Shown here in pieces: positions 43,351-52,039 of a stretch of 64,000 nucleotides of DNA. Source of the stretch: Bradyrhizobium sp. LTSP849 (GTDB taxonomy: Bacteria > Pseudomonadota > Alphaproteobacteria > Rhizobiales > Xanthobacteraceae); contig NZ_JYMR01000001.1 of NCBI RefSeq assembly GCF_000938255.1, positions 62,001 through 126,000 of the forward strand, written 5' to 3'. How positions within the stretch are numbered: the first letter of the stretch is position 1; every line of letters starts with the position of its first letter. The translations under genes and the position numbers were made by a program. Under the pieces are notes generated by a model. The model was not told the origin of the DNA. It searched no databases and saw nothing but the letters and a program-made list of their open reading frames with translations.

Positions 43351-43580
43351 ACCACCGCCTTCGTCCGATTACCTTACGCGCAAGTGGGGCCGTGGACCCT
43401 GCTTAACACCGCCAGAAAGGACCCCCTGAGACCTCTAAGGGACTCTCTTCTTAGAGCTTTGAGGGGGACCTTTATTGGTCACCAACAACCAATCACCGAC
43501 CACCATCAACATTCCACAAGGCTGCTTAGGGCTCCTAGGACTCCTATGCGCCTTGTCGTGTCCAATCAGGAACACCCAAG

Positions 43581-45533
43581 ATGCCCTCTACCGTCGAAAC
43601 CTACGCGCTCGTGTCGCCGCAGGCCTTCTCTGATCGCATGAACATTCATTGGACTACTTCGGTCCCCCAGGGCCTAGGCCAATGCACATCCTCCGCCCTT
43701 CGGACCTTATGGAAGATTATGGGCGAGAACTTCCAACAATCAATTGTGGAAGCTGCCAAGGGTACGAAGTCACCGTGGCGCATCTTGCAGCCGCCCACGG
43801 GTACCGGGAAGACCCAGGGCACCTGCGTATACACAGCCATGCAGGCGGACCTAAACCGTGACTTGAGCGAAACGCAAAGGCCCGTTGGCATTCTGATCGT
43901 GACGCGGCTGAGAGAGGAAGCAGACAAGCTCAAGGAGACCATCAATCGCATCGCAGGCAGCTCCGTTGCCGCAGTCGATCATTCGGGCAACCGGGCGACG
44001 CCCGAGGCCCTTCGCGACAGCGACGCACTGATCATAACGCACGAAGCATTCCTCAATGCTAAGCGAGGGCTCAAAGAGCACCTAAGAGAACCCTGGGAAC
44101 GTAGGACCCAATGGCGCGGTGGGCAACGGCTCCTCACCATCGTGGATGAGGCCCTTGCAAACGTGGTCGATGAGAGTCACGCGACGACAGAGAACCTAGC
44201 ATTCGTCATCGGTCACATTCCGGTCGCCGTTCGTGTAGCATTGCCTGAGCAAGTGGCGGTGCTGGAGCAGATGCACAGAGTTGTCTTGAACTATGTCGAG
44301 ATAGATGGAAGCTCAGACAATGCGATGACGTTGTTGTGGCCAGACGGTGGGGCGCCTGCGTGCGTAGACTTCGATCCTCTCCGGACCGCAATGTCTTCCC
44401 TCCGCTATGACCGCTTAGTGTACAGCCGCGACAACCCCAGCGACCGCACACGCCTAGCTGCTCGCGTTGATGAGACGCTCAAGGTCGCTCAAGCCGCGCT
44501 GGATCAATTCGCCTACTACGCCAAGACGGGCGAGCGACATTCCATCAACTCGGCCGCGCTTGGGATGCCCTTGGACACCCCAGGCCCCGTTGTGCTGGAT
44601 GCCACGGCGAGCGCTAACTTTCTGTGGGATCTGTTCGAAGAGCATCACATCCGCCCGGCCGTGCCGAGCAATGCGCGAAACTACGGCAACGTCACCCTGC
44701 ATCTTGCCCGGGCGTCGGGACTTGGCAAGCACAGTATGATTGAACGCATTGGAGAGCGGTGGCCGCGAGTGCAGCGCGCCATCGAAGCTGAGCTAGGCCC
44801 AGAGCGCTCAGTCTTCATGTGTATGCACAAGGACGCTGAGGCGGTAACGAAGGGCTACGGTGCGCGGTTCAAGCGTTTCGCGGTAGGCCACTGGGGCGCG
44901 GTGGATGGCCGCAACGATTGGCAGGAGTGCGACGCGGCTGTCATCCTGGGCTTGCCGTACCGGCCGCAGACGTGGGCCACTAATATGTTTTGCGCGTTGC
45001 AGGGTTCCCAGGATGACAAGTGGCTGCGGTCCCCCGAGTGGAAGCAGTACACGAATGTCCGGAAGGTGATGGAAGACCGCCAACTTGCGGTGTCCGTGAT
45101 CCAAGCCATAAACCGCATCTGCTGCCGTCGCGTCATTGACGCAGAAGGTAATTGCCCAGCGGCTGACATCTTCATCGTGCTGCCGCAGGATAAGACGGGC
45201 GAGGCAGTCTTGGACGCGGTGCGGGCTGACATGCCAGGGCTCAACATCGTCCCTTGGAACTTCGAACTGGACGGCCCCAAGGTCCGTCAGCCTCGCAACG
45301 GAAGTTCACACGCCCGGCTGATTAGCTACATGGCCGATGTACAGCCGGGCATGCTCTCGCTGTCCAGCGTTCAACACGAACTGCACATTGGGAAGAGTGG
45401 CCTGGGCAAGCTTCGCGAGACGCTCAACAACGTGGAACACGAGACGACCAAAGCGCTGGGCGCTCTTGGGGTGCAGTACATTCCCGGTGGTGGCCGGGGC
45501 GCTAAATCCTACTTGCTAAAGAAGGCCGCTTAG
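43581..45533 (+). CDS. DEAD/DEAH-like helicase of the element
   Basis: 650 residues. Walker A PPTGTGKT (71-78), motif Ia VTRLREEADKL, DEAD-box equivalent IVDEA (Asp189-Glu190) and a C-terminal arginine-finger region in SVIQAINRICCRRVI suggest an SF2-like ATPase. The last 70 residues resemble a winged helix (MLSLSSVQHELHIGKSGLGKLRETLNNVEHE). A replication or excision helicase for the element is the best guess; no close characterised relative comes to mind. Confidence 0.7.
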   Translation: MPSTVETYALVSPQAFSDRMNIHWTTSVPQGLGQCTSSALRTLWKIMGENFQQSIVEAAKGTKSPWRILQPPTGTGKTQGTCVYTAMQADLNRDLSETQRPVGILIVTRLREEADKLKETINRIAGSSVAAVDHSGNRATPEALRDSDALIITHEAFLNAKRGLKEHLREPWERRTQWRGGQRLLTIVDEALANVVDESHATTENLAFVIGHIPVAVRVALPEQVAVLEQMHRVVLNYVEIDGSSDNAMTLLWPDGGAPACVDFDPLRTAMSSLRYDRLVYSRDNPSDRTRLAARVDETLKVAQAALDQFAYYAKTGERHSINSAALGMPLDTPGPVVLDATASANFLWDLFEEHHIRPAVPSNARNYGNVTLHLARASGLGKHSMIERIGERWPRVQRAIEAELGPERSVFMCMHKDAEAVTKGYGARFKRFAVGHWGAVDGRNDWQECDAAVILGLPYRPQTWATNMFCALQGSQDDKWLRSPEWKQYTNVRKVMEDRQLAVSVIQAINRICCRRVIDAEGNCPAADIFIVLPQDKTGEAVLDAVRADMPGLNIVPWNFELDGPKVRQPRNGSSHARLISYMADVQPGMLSLSSVQHELHIGKSGLGKLRETLNNVEHETTKALGALGVQYIPGGGRGAKSYLLKKAA

Positions 45534-45542
45534 ACCTTCGCG

Positions 45543-45584
45543 CCCGCAGCTCCCTGTGATCCCAAAGGACACCTGAGCTGCGGG
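45543..45584 (+). terminator. hairpin after the helicase gene
   Basis: CCCGCAGCTC (45543-45552) and GAGCTGCGGG (45575-45584) form a perfect 10-bp stem with a 22-nt loop, just after the helicase stop. No T-run, so the terminator call is tentative. Confidence 0.4.
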
Positions 45585-45614
45585 ACGCCTGTAAGCATCA
45601 CGTAGGGCAGAGCA

Positions 45615-45887
45615 CTAGGCCATCAGCGGCCCGAGATAATCATCAGAGTTGATGTCCGCTTTGGCGGCGCGGTCATTCACGTACTTCTCCAGGCGTTCCC
45701 CGAGGCGCTCAAGGTCCTCACCTATCGCGCGGAGCGTCCACGCGAGGTTACAGCGTACGGAGTAGGGCTCCGGGCCCTCAAAAGCTTCCGACAGCGCCAC
45801 AATGCCTTGGCCCGTGTAGATGAGACGCCACGCGGCGCGCATGAGTGTGGTGAGTGTCGAGCTGTTGTTCAGAAGTGCGTCCATCAT
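45615..45887 (-). CDS. hypothetical protein downstream of the integrase
   Basis: 90 residues (MMDALLNNSSTLTTLMRAAWRLIYTGQGIVALSEAFEGPEPYSVRCNLAWTLRAIGEDLERLGERLEKYV), mostly helical. Starts 52 nt after the integrase stop on the same strand. A directionality factor would be reasonable in this spot, but no HTH is visible. Confidence 0.5.
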   Translation of the reverse strand: MMDALLNNSSTLTTLMRAAWRLIYTGQGIVALSEAFEGPEPYSVRCNLAWTLRAIGEDLERLGERLEKYVNDRAAKADINSDDYLGPLMA

Positions 45888-45939
45888 GATAGGTGATGCT
45901 TTCGGGTTACGGGCGAGCCCAATGCTCTGCCGGTCGTGC

Positions 45940-47769
45940 TTAGGCGATGTCGCGGGTACGCCTTACACGCCCGAAAGCTTGAACGCGCGACACGTCCAAG
46001 CCGGGATACGAAATGTCGTCCACGGCTCGCTTGAGTGCCGGGGCACCCCAGCGCTGCAACATGGCCTTTGCGCCATAGGTTCGGCCAACAGATTTGTTCC
46101 CGCTGCTCCGGCCAGTCAGAGCATCACGCAACTCCTCATCAGGCGTGGTTCGCCGGAGCGCGTCCTGAAAGCCGTGACGAAAGCTGTGGTACACCTTGTT
46201 CTGGTCGTTGATGCCGACATGGTTGCGCAGATAGCGGCCCCACCACTTAGACCAAGCGCTCAGGGAGCCTTTCTGATCGGGCGCCACAGTGGGGAACAAC
46301 CAAGCCTTCTCACCTTCCTTGCGCCGGGCCTCCACATACTTCAGGAAGCCCAGGGTCACGAGTAGAGGATGAACCGGCACGACACGCTCAGATGTCTTCG
46401 TCTTGAGCCGCCGCCCAGCCTTAGTGTCCTTCGCAAACCACATGAGCGCAACGCTCGTCTCTTCATCTACCCGAATGTCAGACACGCGAAGGCCTGCGTA
46501 CTCCGCCTGACGTGCACCAGCGAAGAGGGCGAGGAGCGGCAGCCACACACCCGCATCACCCTTAGCTCCCGTGGGCAACTTGTGCTCGGTGAAGAGCGGG
46601 GCATCAAAGATAGTTTGGAGGTCGCGCGCGTCGAATGGCTCTCGCTCTGACTGCTCCTCCTCAAGGCGCATCTCAGAGAACGGGTCCGCCCATGGCACGT
46701 CGTCCGGCACAAGTCCGTGGTGATGGCCCCAACCGGCTATAGCTTGCAGCGCTCCTAGTTGCTTGTTAACGGTGCCTGAGGAGACCTTGGGGACCGTGGG
46801 GTGCTCGCGGCCATACTCGCTCAGCTCGGGCAGCGAGGCCTTCAGCAACGCGCCCCTGCGTGTCTTGGGCACCAGTTGAAGGGCTTCCCGATAAGCCCGT
46901 GCGTGCGACCGCCGCAATTCCAAGACGGCAAGGTTGCCGTGCAGTTGAACGAACATTTCCACCGCTCGCCCATATTCGTGCACTGTGCCCTCAGGCCTAT
47001 CGCGTTCCTTCTTCCATCCCTCAAAGGCCTCCCTGAGGGTCCCAGAGGCACTGAGGGTCACGACCTCCCCGAGCTGCGGGGTCGGTATCGGCTCTCCAGC
47101 ATCGCGCTGCTGGACATCCTTGAGACCTCGCACGCGGGCCGCGAGCACAGCCATACCTAGCCGTCTGTATGACTGGCTTTTGCGATCAAGGTTCAGTTGG
47201 AATTCTTCGAGCAACTCTTCCACGTCGAGGCGCACATGGGTGACATCGCCCTTGGCCAAAGCGGCCATGGCATCAGGCAGGTCCTCAGATAGTGCGTGCG
47301 TGCGCTTGAGTACCTCACGGTCCGAGAGACCGGCCTCCGGCAGTTCACCAACCTTGAAAGGCGTATCGAATTCAACGCCCGCTGCGGTGAGTTGCTCCGC
47401 GACACTTTGGAAGATTGGCTCTGAGCCTGTCCCTTCCTGACGCTCCTCTTCATCGGATGCCATCAGCAGCGCGTAGCAGCGTTCGGACATCCGCTTGATT
47501 TGTGCGTCGGTGAGCGCCGCTACGGAAGGGCGTTCCTTGAGCAGGGCTTCCGCGCTGGCGAGCGTCCGATTGAAGTCCCCCAAGACGTGCGTGGCCGCGA
47601 CGTTGGCTTCCTTGAGAACTTTGGTGCCGAGGGATTTCTTTAGGAACACCTGCCTGGGCTTGTCGGAATTGAGCACGCGCGCGACGGCCTCCTGGAGGCG
47701 CTGTGGCACCTTCCGTTGGGCGTAGTACGTCCCGTGTCTGTCCTTGATCAGTCCCATCAACGCGCGCAT
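45940..47769 (-). CDS. tyrosine recombinase/integrase with DUF6538-like N-terminus
   Basis: 609 residues from ATG 47769 (MRALMGLIKDRHGTYYAQRKVPQRLQEAV, the DUF6538-like arm-binding start). The catalytic domain shows the box I arginine in LFAGARQAEYAGLRVSDI, HSFRHGFQDALRR with His-x-x-Arg, and a likely nucleophile in GRTYG. It lies 93 nt from the tRNA-Glu 3' end and reads away from it, the standard layout for an enzyme that integrates into that tRNA. Confidence 0.92.
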   Translation of the reverse strand: MRALMGLIKDRHGTYYAQRKVPQRLQEAVARVLNSDKPRQVFLKKSLGTKVLKEANVAATHVLGDFNRTLASAEALLKERPSVAALTDAQIKRMSERCYALLMASDEEERQEGTGSEPIFQSVAEQLTAAGVEFDTPFKVGELPEAGLSDREVLKRTHALSEDLPDAMAALAKGDVTHVRLDVEELLEEFQLNLDRKSQSYRRLGMAVLAARVRGLKDVQQRDAGEPIPTPQLGEVVTLSASGTLREAFEGWKKERDRPEGTVHEYGRAVEMFVQLHGNLAVLELRRSHARAYREALQLVPKTRRGALLKASLPELSEYGREHPTVPKVSSGTVNKQLGALQAIAGWGHHHGLVPDDVPWADPFSEMRLEEEQSEREPFDARDLQTIFDAPLFTEHKLPTGAKGDAGVWLPLLALFAGARQAEYAGLRVSDIRVDEETSVALMWFAKDTKAGRRLKTKTSERVVPVHPLLVTLGFLKYVEARRKEGEKAWLFPTVAPDQKGSLSAWSKWWGRYLRNHVGINDQNKVYHSFRHGFQDALRRTTPDEELRDALTGRSSGNKSVGRTYGAKAMLQRWGAPALKRAVDDISYPGLDVSRVQAFGRVRRTRDIA

Positions 47770-47858
47770 CAAAAGCTACCACGCAGTGCTACCACCCGAG
47801 CGCAGTCAAAGCCATGATTTGCGTGATGTTTTTGATATCTCAGCGCTTCTAGAGCCGC

Positions 47859-47875
47859 TGGCGCTCCCTAGGGGA
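47859..47875. other. right attachment site (attR) in tRNA-Glu
   Basis: TGGCGCTCCCTAGGGGA covers the acceptor 3' strand and part of the T stem of tRNA-Glu plus three flanking bases; identical to 29983-29999. Integration keeps the tRNA intact on this side. Confidence 0.8.
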
Positions 47876-47933
47876 ATCGAACCCCTGTTTCAGCCTTGAG
47901 AGGGCCGCGTCCTAACCGCTAGACGAAGGGAGC
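47862..47933 (-). tRNA. tRNA-Glu (anticodon CTC)
   Basis: Read on the minus strand: acceptor GCTCCCT pairs with AGGGAGC, D arm CGTCTAGCGGTTAGGAC, anticodon arm CGGCC-CTCTCAA-GGCTG giving anticodon CTC, and T arm GGGGTTCGATTCCCC. 72 nt with no encoded CCA. The 3' end overlaps the attachment sequence of the mobile element. Confidence 0.95.
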
Positions 47934-48002
47934 GTGAGGGACACGACATAGCCTCGAATTTTGCCGGCGGCAAGCCGGGATTGAGGGTTTCAGACATGCT
48001 CT

Positions 48003-48134
48003 CTGTCGTCGTCCTGGCGAAAGCCAGGACCCATTACCCCACGGGATAATTGTAACGCGCAGAGTTAACTCCGAGTCCCCATAACCATATCCGGCCAGTG
48101 GCTATGGGTCCTGGCTTTCGCCCAGGACGACAGC
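48003..48134. repeat. long palindromic intergenic repeat
   Basis: GTCGTCCTGGCGAAAGCCAG...ACCCAT on the left and its complement ATGGGTCCTGGCTTTCGCCC... on the right enclose about 70 nt. Same family as 55988-56117. Arms also contain shorter CCTGGC/GCCAGG hairpins. Typical of bradyrhizobial intergenic repeats. Confidence 0.75.
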
Positions 48135-48163
48135 GGAGGCGTTGGGGAGTTCCGAGCCCGGCC

Positions 48164-48508
48164 TTACGGCTCATTGGCAAATTTCAGCGTTCCGACCGGC
48201 CTCAAGCTGTGGGCGTCGAAGGTACGGATTTCGGTGGCGCCGCCGACATCGAGCGTGATCACGAGCCGGTCCCCGGCAACCCCGGTCGAGACGATTTTGG
48301 CTCCCTTCGGCAAGGTAGCGGTGACGTCCACGACCGGCTCCGCCGCCCTTCCCTCCGACTTGAAAAGGCGGTAGCCCACCGCGATCAGGACGGCGCAGAT
48401 TGCCAGCGCCGTCGTCAACCCCGCGATCAGCATCATCCGCCGCACCCGCGCAAACAGCGCGGCCTGCTCGGGGCTCGGGTCGGGAACAGCGGTATCAGAC
48501 GTCGTCAT
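48164..48508 (-). CDS. small membrane-anchored protein (DUF6476-like)
   Basis: 114 residues: a polar N-terminus, one transmembrane helix (MMLIAGLTTALAICAVLIAVGYRLF, about 25-49) and a small periplasmic beta domain (VTATLPKGAKIVSTGVAGDRLVITLDVGGATEIRTFDAHSLRPVGTLKF). This protein beside rluD is a recurring arrangement in alphaproteobacteria. Its start codon shares the CATG at 48506-48509 with the rluD start. Confidence 0.7.
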   Translation of the reverse strand: MTTSDTAVPDPSPEQAALFARVRRMMLIAGLTTALAICAVLIAVGYRLFKSEGRAAEPVVDVTATLPKGAKIVSTGVAGDRLVITLDVGGATEIRTFDAHSLRPVGTLKFANEP

Positions 48509-49514
48509 GGAAAGCTCGGGTTCAGCGCAGAAATTGGAGGTCGTGGTCGGCGGCGACGAGGGCTCGGCCCGGCTCGACCGCGTGCTGGCGGCACAGCTGC
48601 CGGACCTGTCGCGATCAAGGCTGAAAGCCCTGATTTTGGCGGGCGCGGTGAGCCTGAAGGCCGCCGCGGTCCGCGATCCCGCTTATCACGTCAGTTCGGG
48701 CGATACGATCATAATCGACGTGCCGGAGGCGGTCCCGCCGGAGCCCAAGGGCGAGGACATCGCGCTGGATATCGTGTTCGAGGACGACGACATCATCGTC
48801 CTCAACAAGCCGAAGGGGCTGGTGGTGCACCCCGCGGCCGGGCACGAGACAGGGACCTTGGTAAATGCGCTGATCGCCCATTGCGGCTCTTCGCTCTCGG
48901 GCATCGGCGGGGTGCGCCGGCCCGGCATCGTGCACCGGCTCGACAAGGACACCACCGGGCTGATGGTGGTCGCCAAGAACGACCTTGCGCATGCGTCGCT
49001 GACCGCGCAATTCGCCGACCACGGCCGCACCGGTCCGATGCGGCGCGGCTACATGGCGTTCGCCTGGGGCGCGCCGGGCCGTCACCGCGGCACGGTGGAC
49101 GCGCCGATCGACCGCCATCCGTATGCGCGGGAGAAGATGGCGGTGCGCCAGAGCGGCCGCGAGGCGGTGACGCACTGGGAGATCTTGCAGAGTTTTACCG
49201 GGCGTGACGGCAAGCCGATCGCAACCCTGCTCGCCTGCGAGCTCGAGACCGGGCGCACCCACCAGATCCGGGTCCACCTCGCCCATATCGACCATCCGCT
49301 CTTGGGCGACGCCGTCTACGGCCCGCATTTCAAGACCAAGGCGAACCACCTCGGCCCCGAGTCGCAGGCCGCTTTGACTGCCCTCGGGCGGCAGGCCCTG
49401 CACGCTTATCTGCTGGTATTGGAGCACCCGAGGACTGGAGAACTTCTTCACTGGGAGGCGGCTCTGCCGGAGGATTTGCTTCTCCTGGAAGGGGCTTTGA
49501 AAGCGGCGCTATGA
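48507..49514 (+). CDS. rluD: 23S rRNA pseudouridine synthase, RluA/RluD family
   Basis: 335 residues. N-terminal S4 domain (ARLDRVLAAQLPDLSRSRLKALILAGAVSL), then the catalytic domain with GIVHRLDKDTTGLMVVAKN, whose aspartate is the nucleophile, and the late ETGRTHQIRVHLAHIDHPLLGDAVYG. Length and S4 domain favour RluD (positions 1911/1915/1917) over RluA. rpoH follows on the same strand, the usual alphaproteobacterial order. Confidence 0.87.
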   Translation: MESSGSAQKLEVVVGGDEGSARLDRVLAAQLPDLSRSRLKALILAGAVSLKAAAVRDPAYHVSSGDTIIIDVPEAVPPEPKGEDIALDIVFEDDDIIVLNKPKGLVVHPAAGHETGTLVNALIAHCGSSLSGIGGVRRPGIVHRLDKDTTGLMVVAKNDLAHASLTAQFADHGRTGPMRRGYMAFAWGAPGRHRGTVDAPIDRHPYAREKMAVRQSGREAVTHWEILQSFTGRDGKPIATLLACELETGRTHQIRVHLAHIDHPLLGDAVYGPHFKTKANHLGPESQAALTALGRQALHAYLLVLEHPRTGELLHWEAALPEDLLLLEGALKAAL

Positions 49515-49733
49515 CGCAGGCAGTTTCAGAAAACCCTTACCTTACAAAAAGTTATAGCTGCCACACGGGGACGTGACGTCAGCAATCCTTCCCTTTTTGC
49601 CCCCCCTTGGGGTATATTGCGCCTGCGTTGAAATGACCAACGCGGAACATCGCAGCTACGACTGGCTTTAACCAAGCGGTCGTCTGCCTGGCCCGCCGCT
49701 ATCGGGGGCCTGAACCTGTTTGGAGGGCGCACT

Positions 49734-50633
49734 ATGGCCCGTACCGCTACCCTGCCGGTCCTCAATGGAGAATCCGGCCTTTCCCGTTACCTCGGCGAAA
49801 TCCGCAAGTTTCCGATGCTGGAACCCCAGCAGGAATACATGCTCGCCAAGCGTTGGCGCGAGCACGACGATCGTGACGCCGCGCATCAACTCGTCACCAG
49901 CCATCTGCGACTCGTGGCCAAGATTGCCATGGGCTATCGCGGCTACGGCCTGCCCATCTCCGAGGTCGTCTCGGAAGGCAACGTCGGCTTGATGCAGGCG
50001 GTGAAGCGTTTCGAACCCGAAAAGGGGTTCCGTCTCGCCACCTACGCCATGTGGTGGATCAAGGCGTCGATTCAAGAGTACATCCTGCGTTCGTGGTCGC
50101 TCGTGAAGATGGGCACCACCGCGAACCAGAAGAAGCTGTTCTTCAACCTGCGCAAGGCGAAGAGCAAGATTTCCGCACTGGACGAAGGCGATCTCCGCCC
50201 CGACCAGGTGAAGATCATCGCCAAGCGTCTCGGCGTCACTGATCAGGACGTGATCGACATGAACCGCCGCCTCGGTGGCGACGCGTCGCTCAACGCACCG
50301 ATCCGCGACGACGGCGAAGCCGGCGAATGGCAGGACTGGCTGGTCGACAATTCGCCCAACCAGGAAGCCATGCTGGCCGAGCACGAGGAATATGATCATC
50401 GCCGTGACGCGCTCAATGGCGCCATGGGCGTGCTCAACGCGCGCGAACGCCGCATCTTCGAGGCCCGTCGCCTCGCCGATGAGCCGATGACGCTGGAAGA
50501 CCTTGCCGCCGAGTTCGGCGTGTCGCGCGAGCGCGTCCGCCAGATCGAGGTCCGCGCCTTCGAGAAGGTGCAGTCCGCGGTCAAGGGCACGATCGCAAGG
50601 GCCGAACAAGCCGCGCTGGAAGCCGCGCACTAA
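49734..50633 (+). CDS. rpoH: RNA polymerase sigma-32 (heat shock) factor
   Basis: 299 residues with region 2 (ISEVVSEGNVGLMQAVKRFEPEKGFRLATYAMWWIKASIQEYILRSWSLVK), the RpoH box-like QKKLFFNLRKAKSKI characteristic of sigma-32, and region 4 (MTLEDLAAEFGVSRERVRQIEVRAFEKVQ). GGAGGG precedes ATG 49734. The 219-nt leader after rluD probably holds its own promoter(s); I could not assign one with confidence. A strong terminator follows. Confidence 0.93.
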   Translation: MARTATLPVLNGESGLSRYLGEIRKFPMLEPQQEYMLAKRWREHDDRDAAHQLVTSHLRLVAKIAMGYRGYGLPISEVVSEGNVGLMQAVKRFEPEKGFRLATYAMWWIKASIQEYILRSWSLVKMGTTANQKKLFFNLRKAKSKISALDEGDLRPDQVKIIAKRLGVTDQDVIDMNRRLGGDASLNAPIRDDGEAGEWQDWLVDNSPNQEAMLAEHEEYDHRRDALNGAMGVLNARERRIFEARRLADEPMTLEDLAAEFGVSRERVRQIEVRAFEKVQSAVKGTIARAEQAALEAAH

Positions 50634-50675
50634 GCGCGAGGATCCGGCGCCAGAGATTGGCGGATCGAGAGACAG

Positions 50676-50704
50676 AAAGCCGGCGGCAACGCCGGCTTTT
50701 TTGT
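50676..50704 (+). terminator. intrinsic terminator of rpoH
   Basis: GCCGGCG-GCAA-CGCCGGC stem-loop (50679-50696) followed by TTTTTT, 43 nt past the stop. Confidence 0.9.
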
Positions 50705-50741
50705 TTTGTGGCGATGCTCTGTTTGAGCGCCAAGTTCGTCC

Positions 50742-50870
50742 CACACTCGGTGTCATGCTCCGCGAAGGCGGCGCATCCAGTACGCCGCGGCGCCATCGCG
50801 AGAGCGAGATCTCCAACGTAGGCCTCTGGAATACTGGATCGCCCGGCTAAACCGGGCGATGACAGCGGTG
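50742..50870. repeat. bradyrhizobial intergenic repeat, second type
   Basis: CATCCAGTAC near 50773 and AATACTGGAT near 50830 form facing arms, and TCGCCCGGCTAAACCGGGCGA is an internal hairpin. This text (ending CGGGCGATGACA) looks like another dispersed family. 50634-51028 has no gene apart from this and the terminator. Confidence 0.55.
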
Positions 50871-51028
50871 GCTGTGGCTGCAGTCGGTAGAGCGTCCTGC
50901 CGACTGAGACCGCCATCACACTCCCCTCCCCTTAAGCCAAGGTAGAACCGAGCTTGCCTTGAACCCCTGCGACCGGTCAACCGACCCAAAACTATCGGAC
51001 CGACAACATCAAGCGAACGGACACCACC

Positions 51029-51370
51029 GTGTCAATCATCCTGCAATCCACAGTCGGCGGCTTCTCCGCCCAGTTCATGCGCAAGCTGCCGCTGGTCGAG
51101 CAAGCGATGCGCGAGCACGGGCTCGACCCCGCGGAGTTCGTGATCTCGAAGGACTATGCGAGCACGGCCACGATCCCGATCATGGGTCCGTTCTTCTATA
51201 ATTACAGCGTGTTCTTCGGCGACGAGCAGTTCACCGTCACCGAGCCGAACGACACGGTGTTTCTGGATTACTTCTTCAAACGCGTGCTGGCGGCCGACGA
51301 GCCGCCGGAGTTACCGCAGCGGCCGGGATTGATCCGGCGATTTTTTGGTTGGATGGCGCAGCCGGTCTAA
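51029..51370 (+). CDS. conserved hypothetical protein (113 aa)
   Basis: GTG start (VSIILQSTVGGFSAQFMRKLPLVEQAMREHGLDPAEFVISKDYASTATIPIMGPFFYNYSVFFGDEQFTVTEPNDTVFLDYFFKRVL). No membrane segment and no catalytic motif. Composition is that of the core genome, and I recognise it as conserved in bradyrhizobia. Function unknown. Confidence 0.65.
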   Translation: MSIILQSTVGGFSAQFMRKLPLVEQAMREHGLDPAEFVISKDYASTATIPIMGPFFYNYSVFFGDEQFTVTEPNDTVFLDYFFKRVLAADEPPELPQRPGLIRRFFGWMAQPV

Positions 51371-51378
51371 CGCCCCCC

Positions 51379-52005
51379 TTACTCCCCCCATGTCCTTGCC
51401 AGCGTCGCGAGCCAGCAGCCCTCGCAATAGCGGGCGTCCTTGTAGTCGATCCAGTTGTGCGCGTAGACGTGGTCGAGCGGGATGCCGTAGCGCGCGCGCA
51501 AGACCTGGACGAGGATCTTCCACGCTGCGACCTGCGCCGCCGTCGGGCCGGTCGCCACGTCGGGATAGTTGCCGGCGAACTCGACACCGATCGAATTGTC
51601 GCGCACGATCTGATGAAAGGTCGGCTTGTTGTCGATGTACTTGTTGTCGTCGCGATTGGCGCCGTCGGTATGGGTCGGCACCAGATTTTCCGCAACCGAC
51701 CAATAGACCGTGCCGTCGGTCTCCACCCAGACCATCACACCGCGCCGGGTCGGGTTCTTGAACTGCTCTTGCGCGCCGCCGCGCGCCGAGCCCGTCGGCC
51801 CCTCGGTCTGGTGCACGATGATGTTGCGCCAGGGATGGGCGTTGCCGACATCGCCCCACGGCGCGAGCCAGACCATTTTCAGCCCGGGAATGTCGGGCGT
51901 GCCCGAGACCCGCGCGATCTTGGCGAGCTCGGCGTCCGTTGCGGCTGCGGGGGCGATCAGAAAGAGCGCGGCGACAACGGCCGCGAGCAGGCGAGATATC
52001 ATCAT
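51379..52005 (-). CDS. secreted N-acetylmuramoyl-L-alanine amidase (Amidase_2/PGRP fold)
   Basis: About 208 residues with a signal peptide (MMISRLLAAVVAALFLIAPAAA). The zinc amidase fold shows IIVHQTEGPTGSARGGAQEQFKNPTRRGVMVWVETDGTVYWSV, NSIGVEFAGNY and HVYAHNWIDYKDARYCEGC. The two His (HQTEG and AHNW) and the late Cys would bind zinc. It cleaves the amide between MurNAc and the stem peptide in the periplasm. Confidence 0.8.
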   Translation of the reverse strand: MMISRLLAAVVAALFLIAPAAATDAELAKIARVSGTPDIPGLKMVWLAPWGDVGNAHPWRNIIVHQTEGPTGSARGGAQEQFKNPTRRGVMVWVETDGTVYWSVAENLVPTHTDGANRDDNKYIDNKPTFHQIVRDNSIGVEFAGNYPDVATGPTAAQVAAWKILVQVLRARYGIPLDHVYAHNWIDYKDARYCEGCWLATLARTWGE

Positions 52006-52039
52006 GCGGGTCCAATGCAGACCCGAAGTTAGCACGACT

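Larger units (their letters stand above)
29983..47875. mobile_element. 17.9-kb integrative element in tRNA-Glu(CTC)
   Basis: Bounded by a 17-nt direct repeat, one copy in the tRNA 3' end. A tyrosine integrase gene lies immediately inside the tRNA end, reading away from it. Contents are a REase-PIN protein, a serine recombinase, several cargo pairs, a DNA ligase, a phage tail-collar protein, a DEAD-like helicase and small regulators. There are no capsid, portal, terminase or conjugation genes, so it is either a degraded prophage or a phage-satellite-like element. Diverged intergenic repeats punctuate the cargo. Confidence 0.8.

Noticed and set aside
29983..47875. Complete prophage
   Set aside because: No terminase, portal, capsid, or lysis genes could be found; only a tail-collar protein, helicase and integrase support phage ancestry.
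49560..49620. Sigma-32-type promoter for rpoH
   Set aside because: A TATATT stands at 49613, but no matching -35 for sigma-32 or sigma-70 lies at proper spacing.
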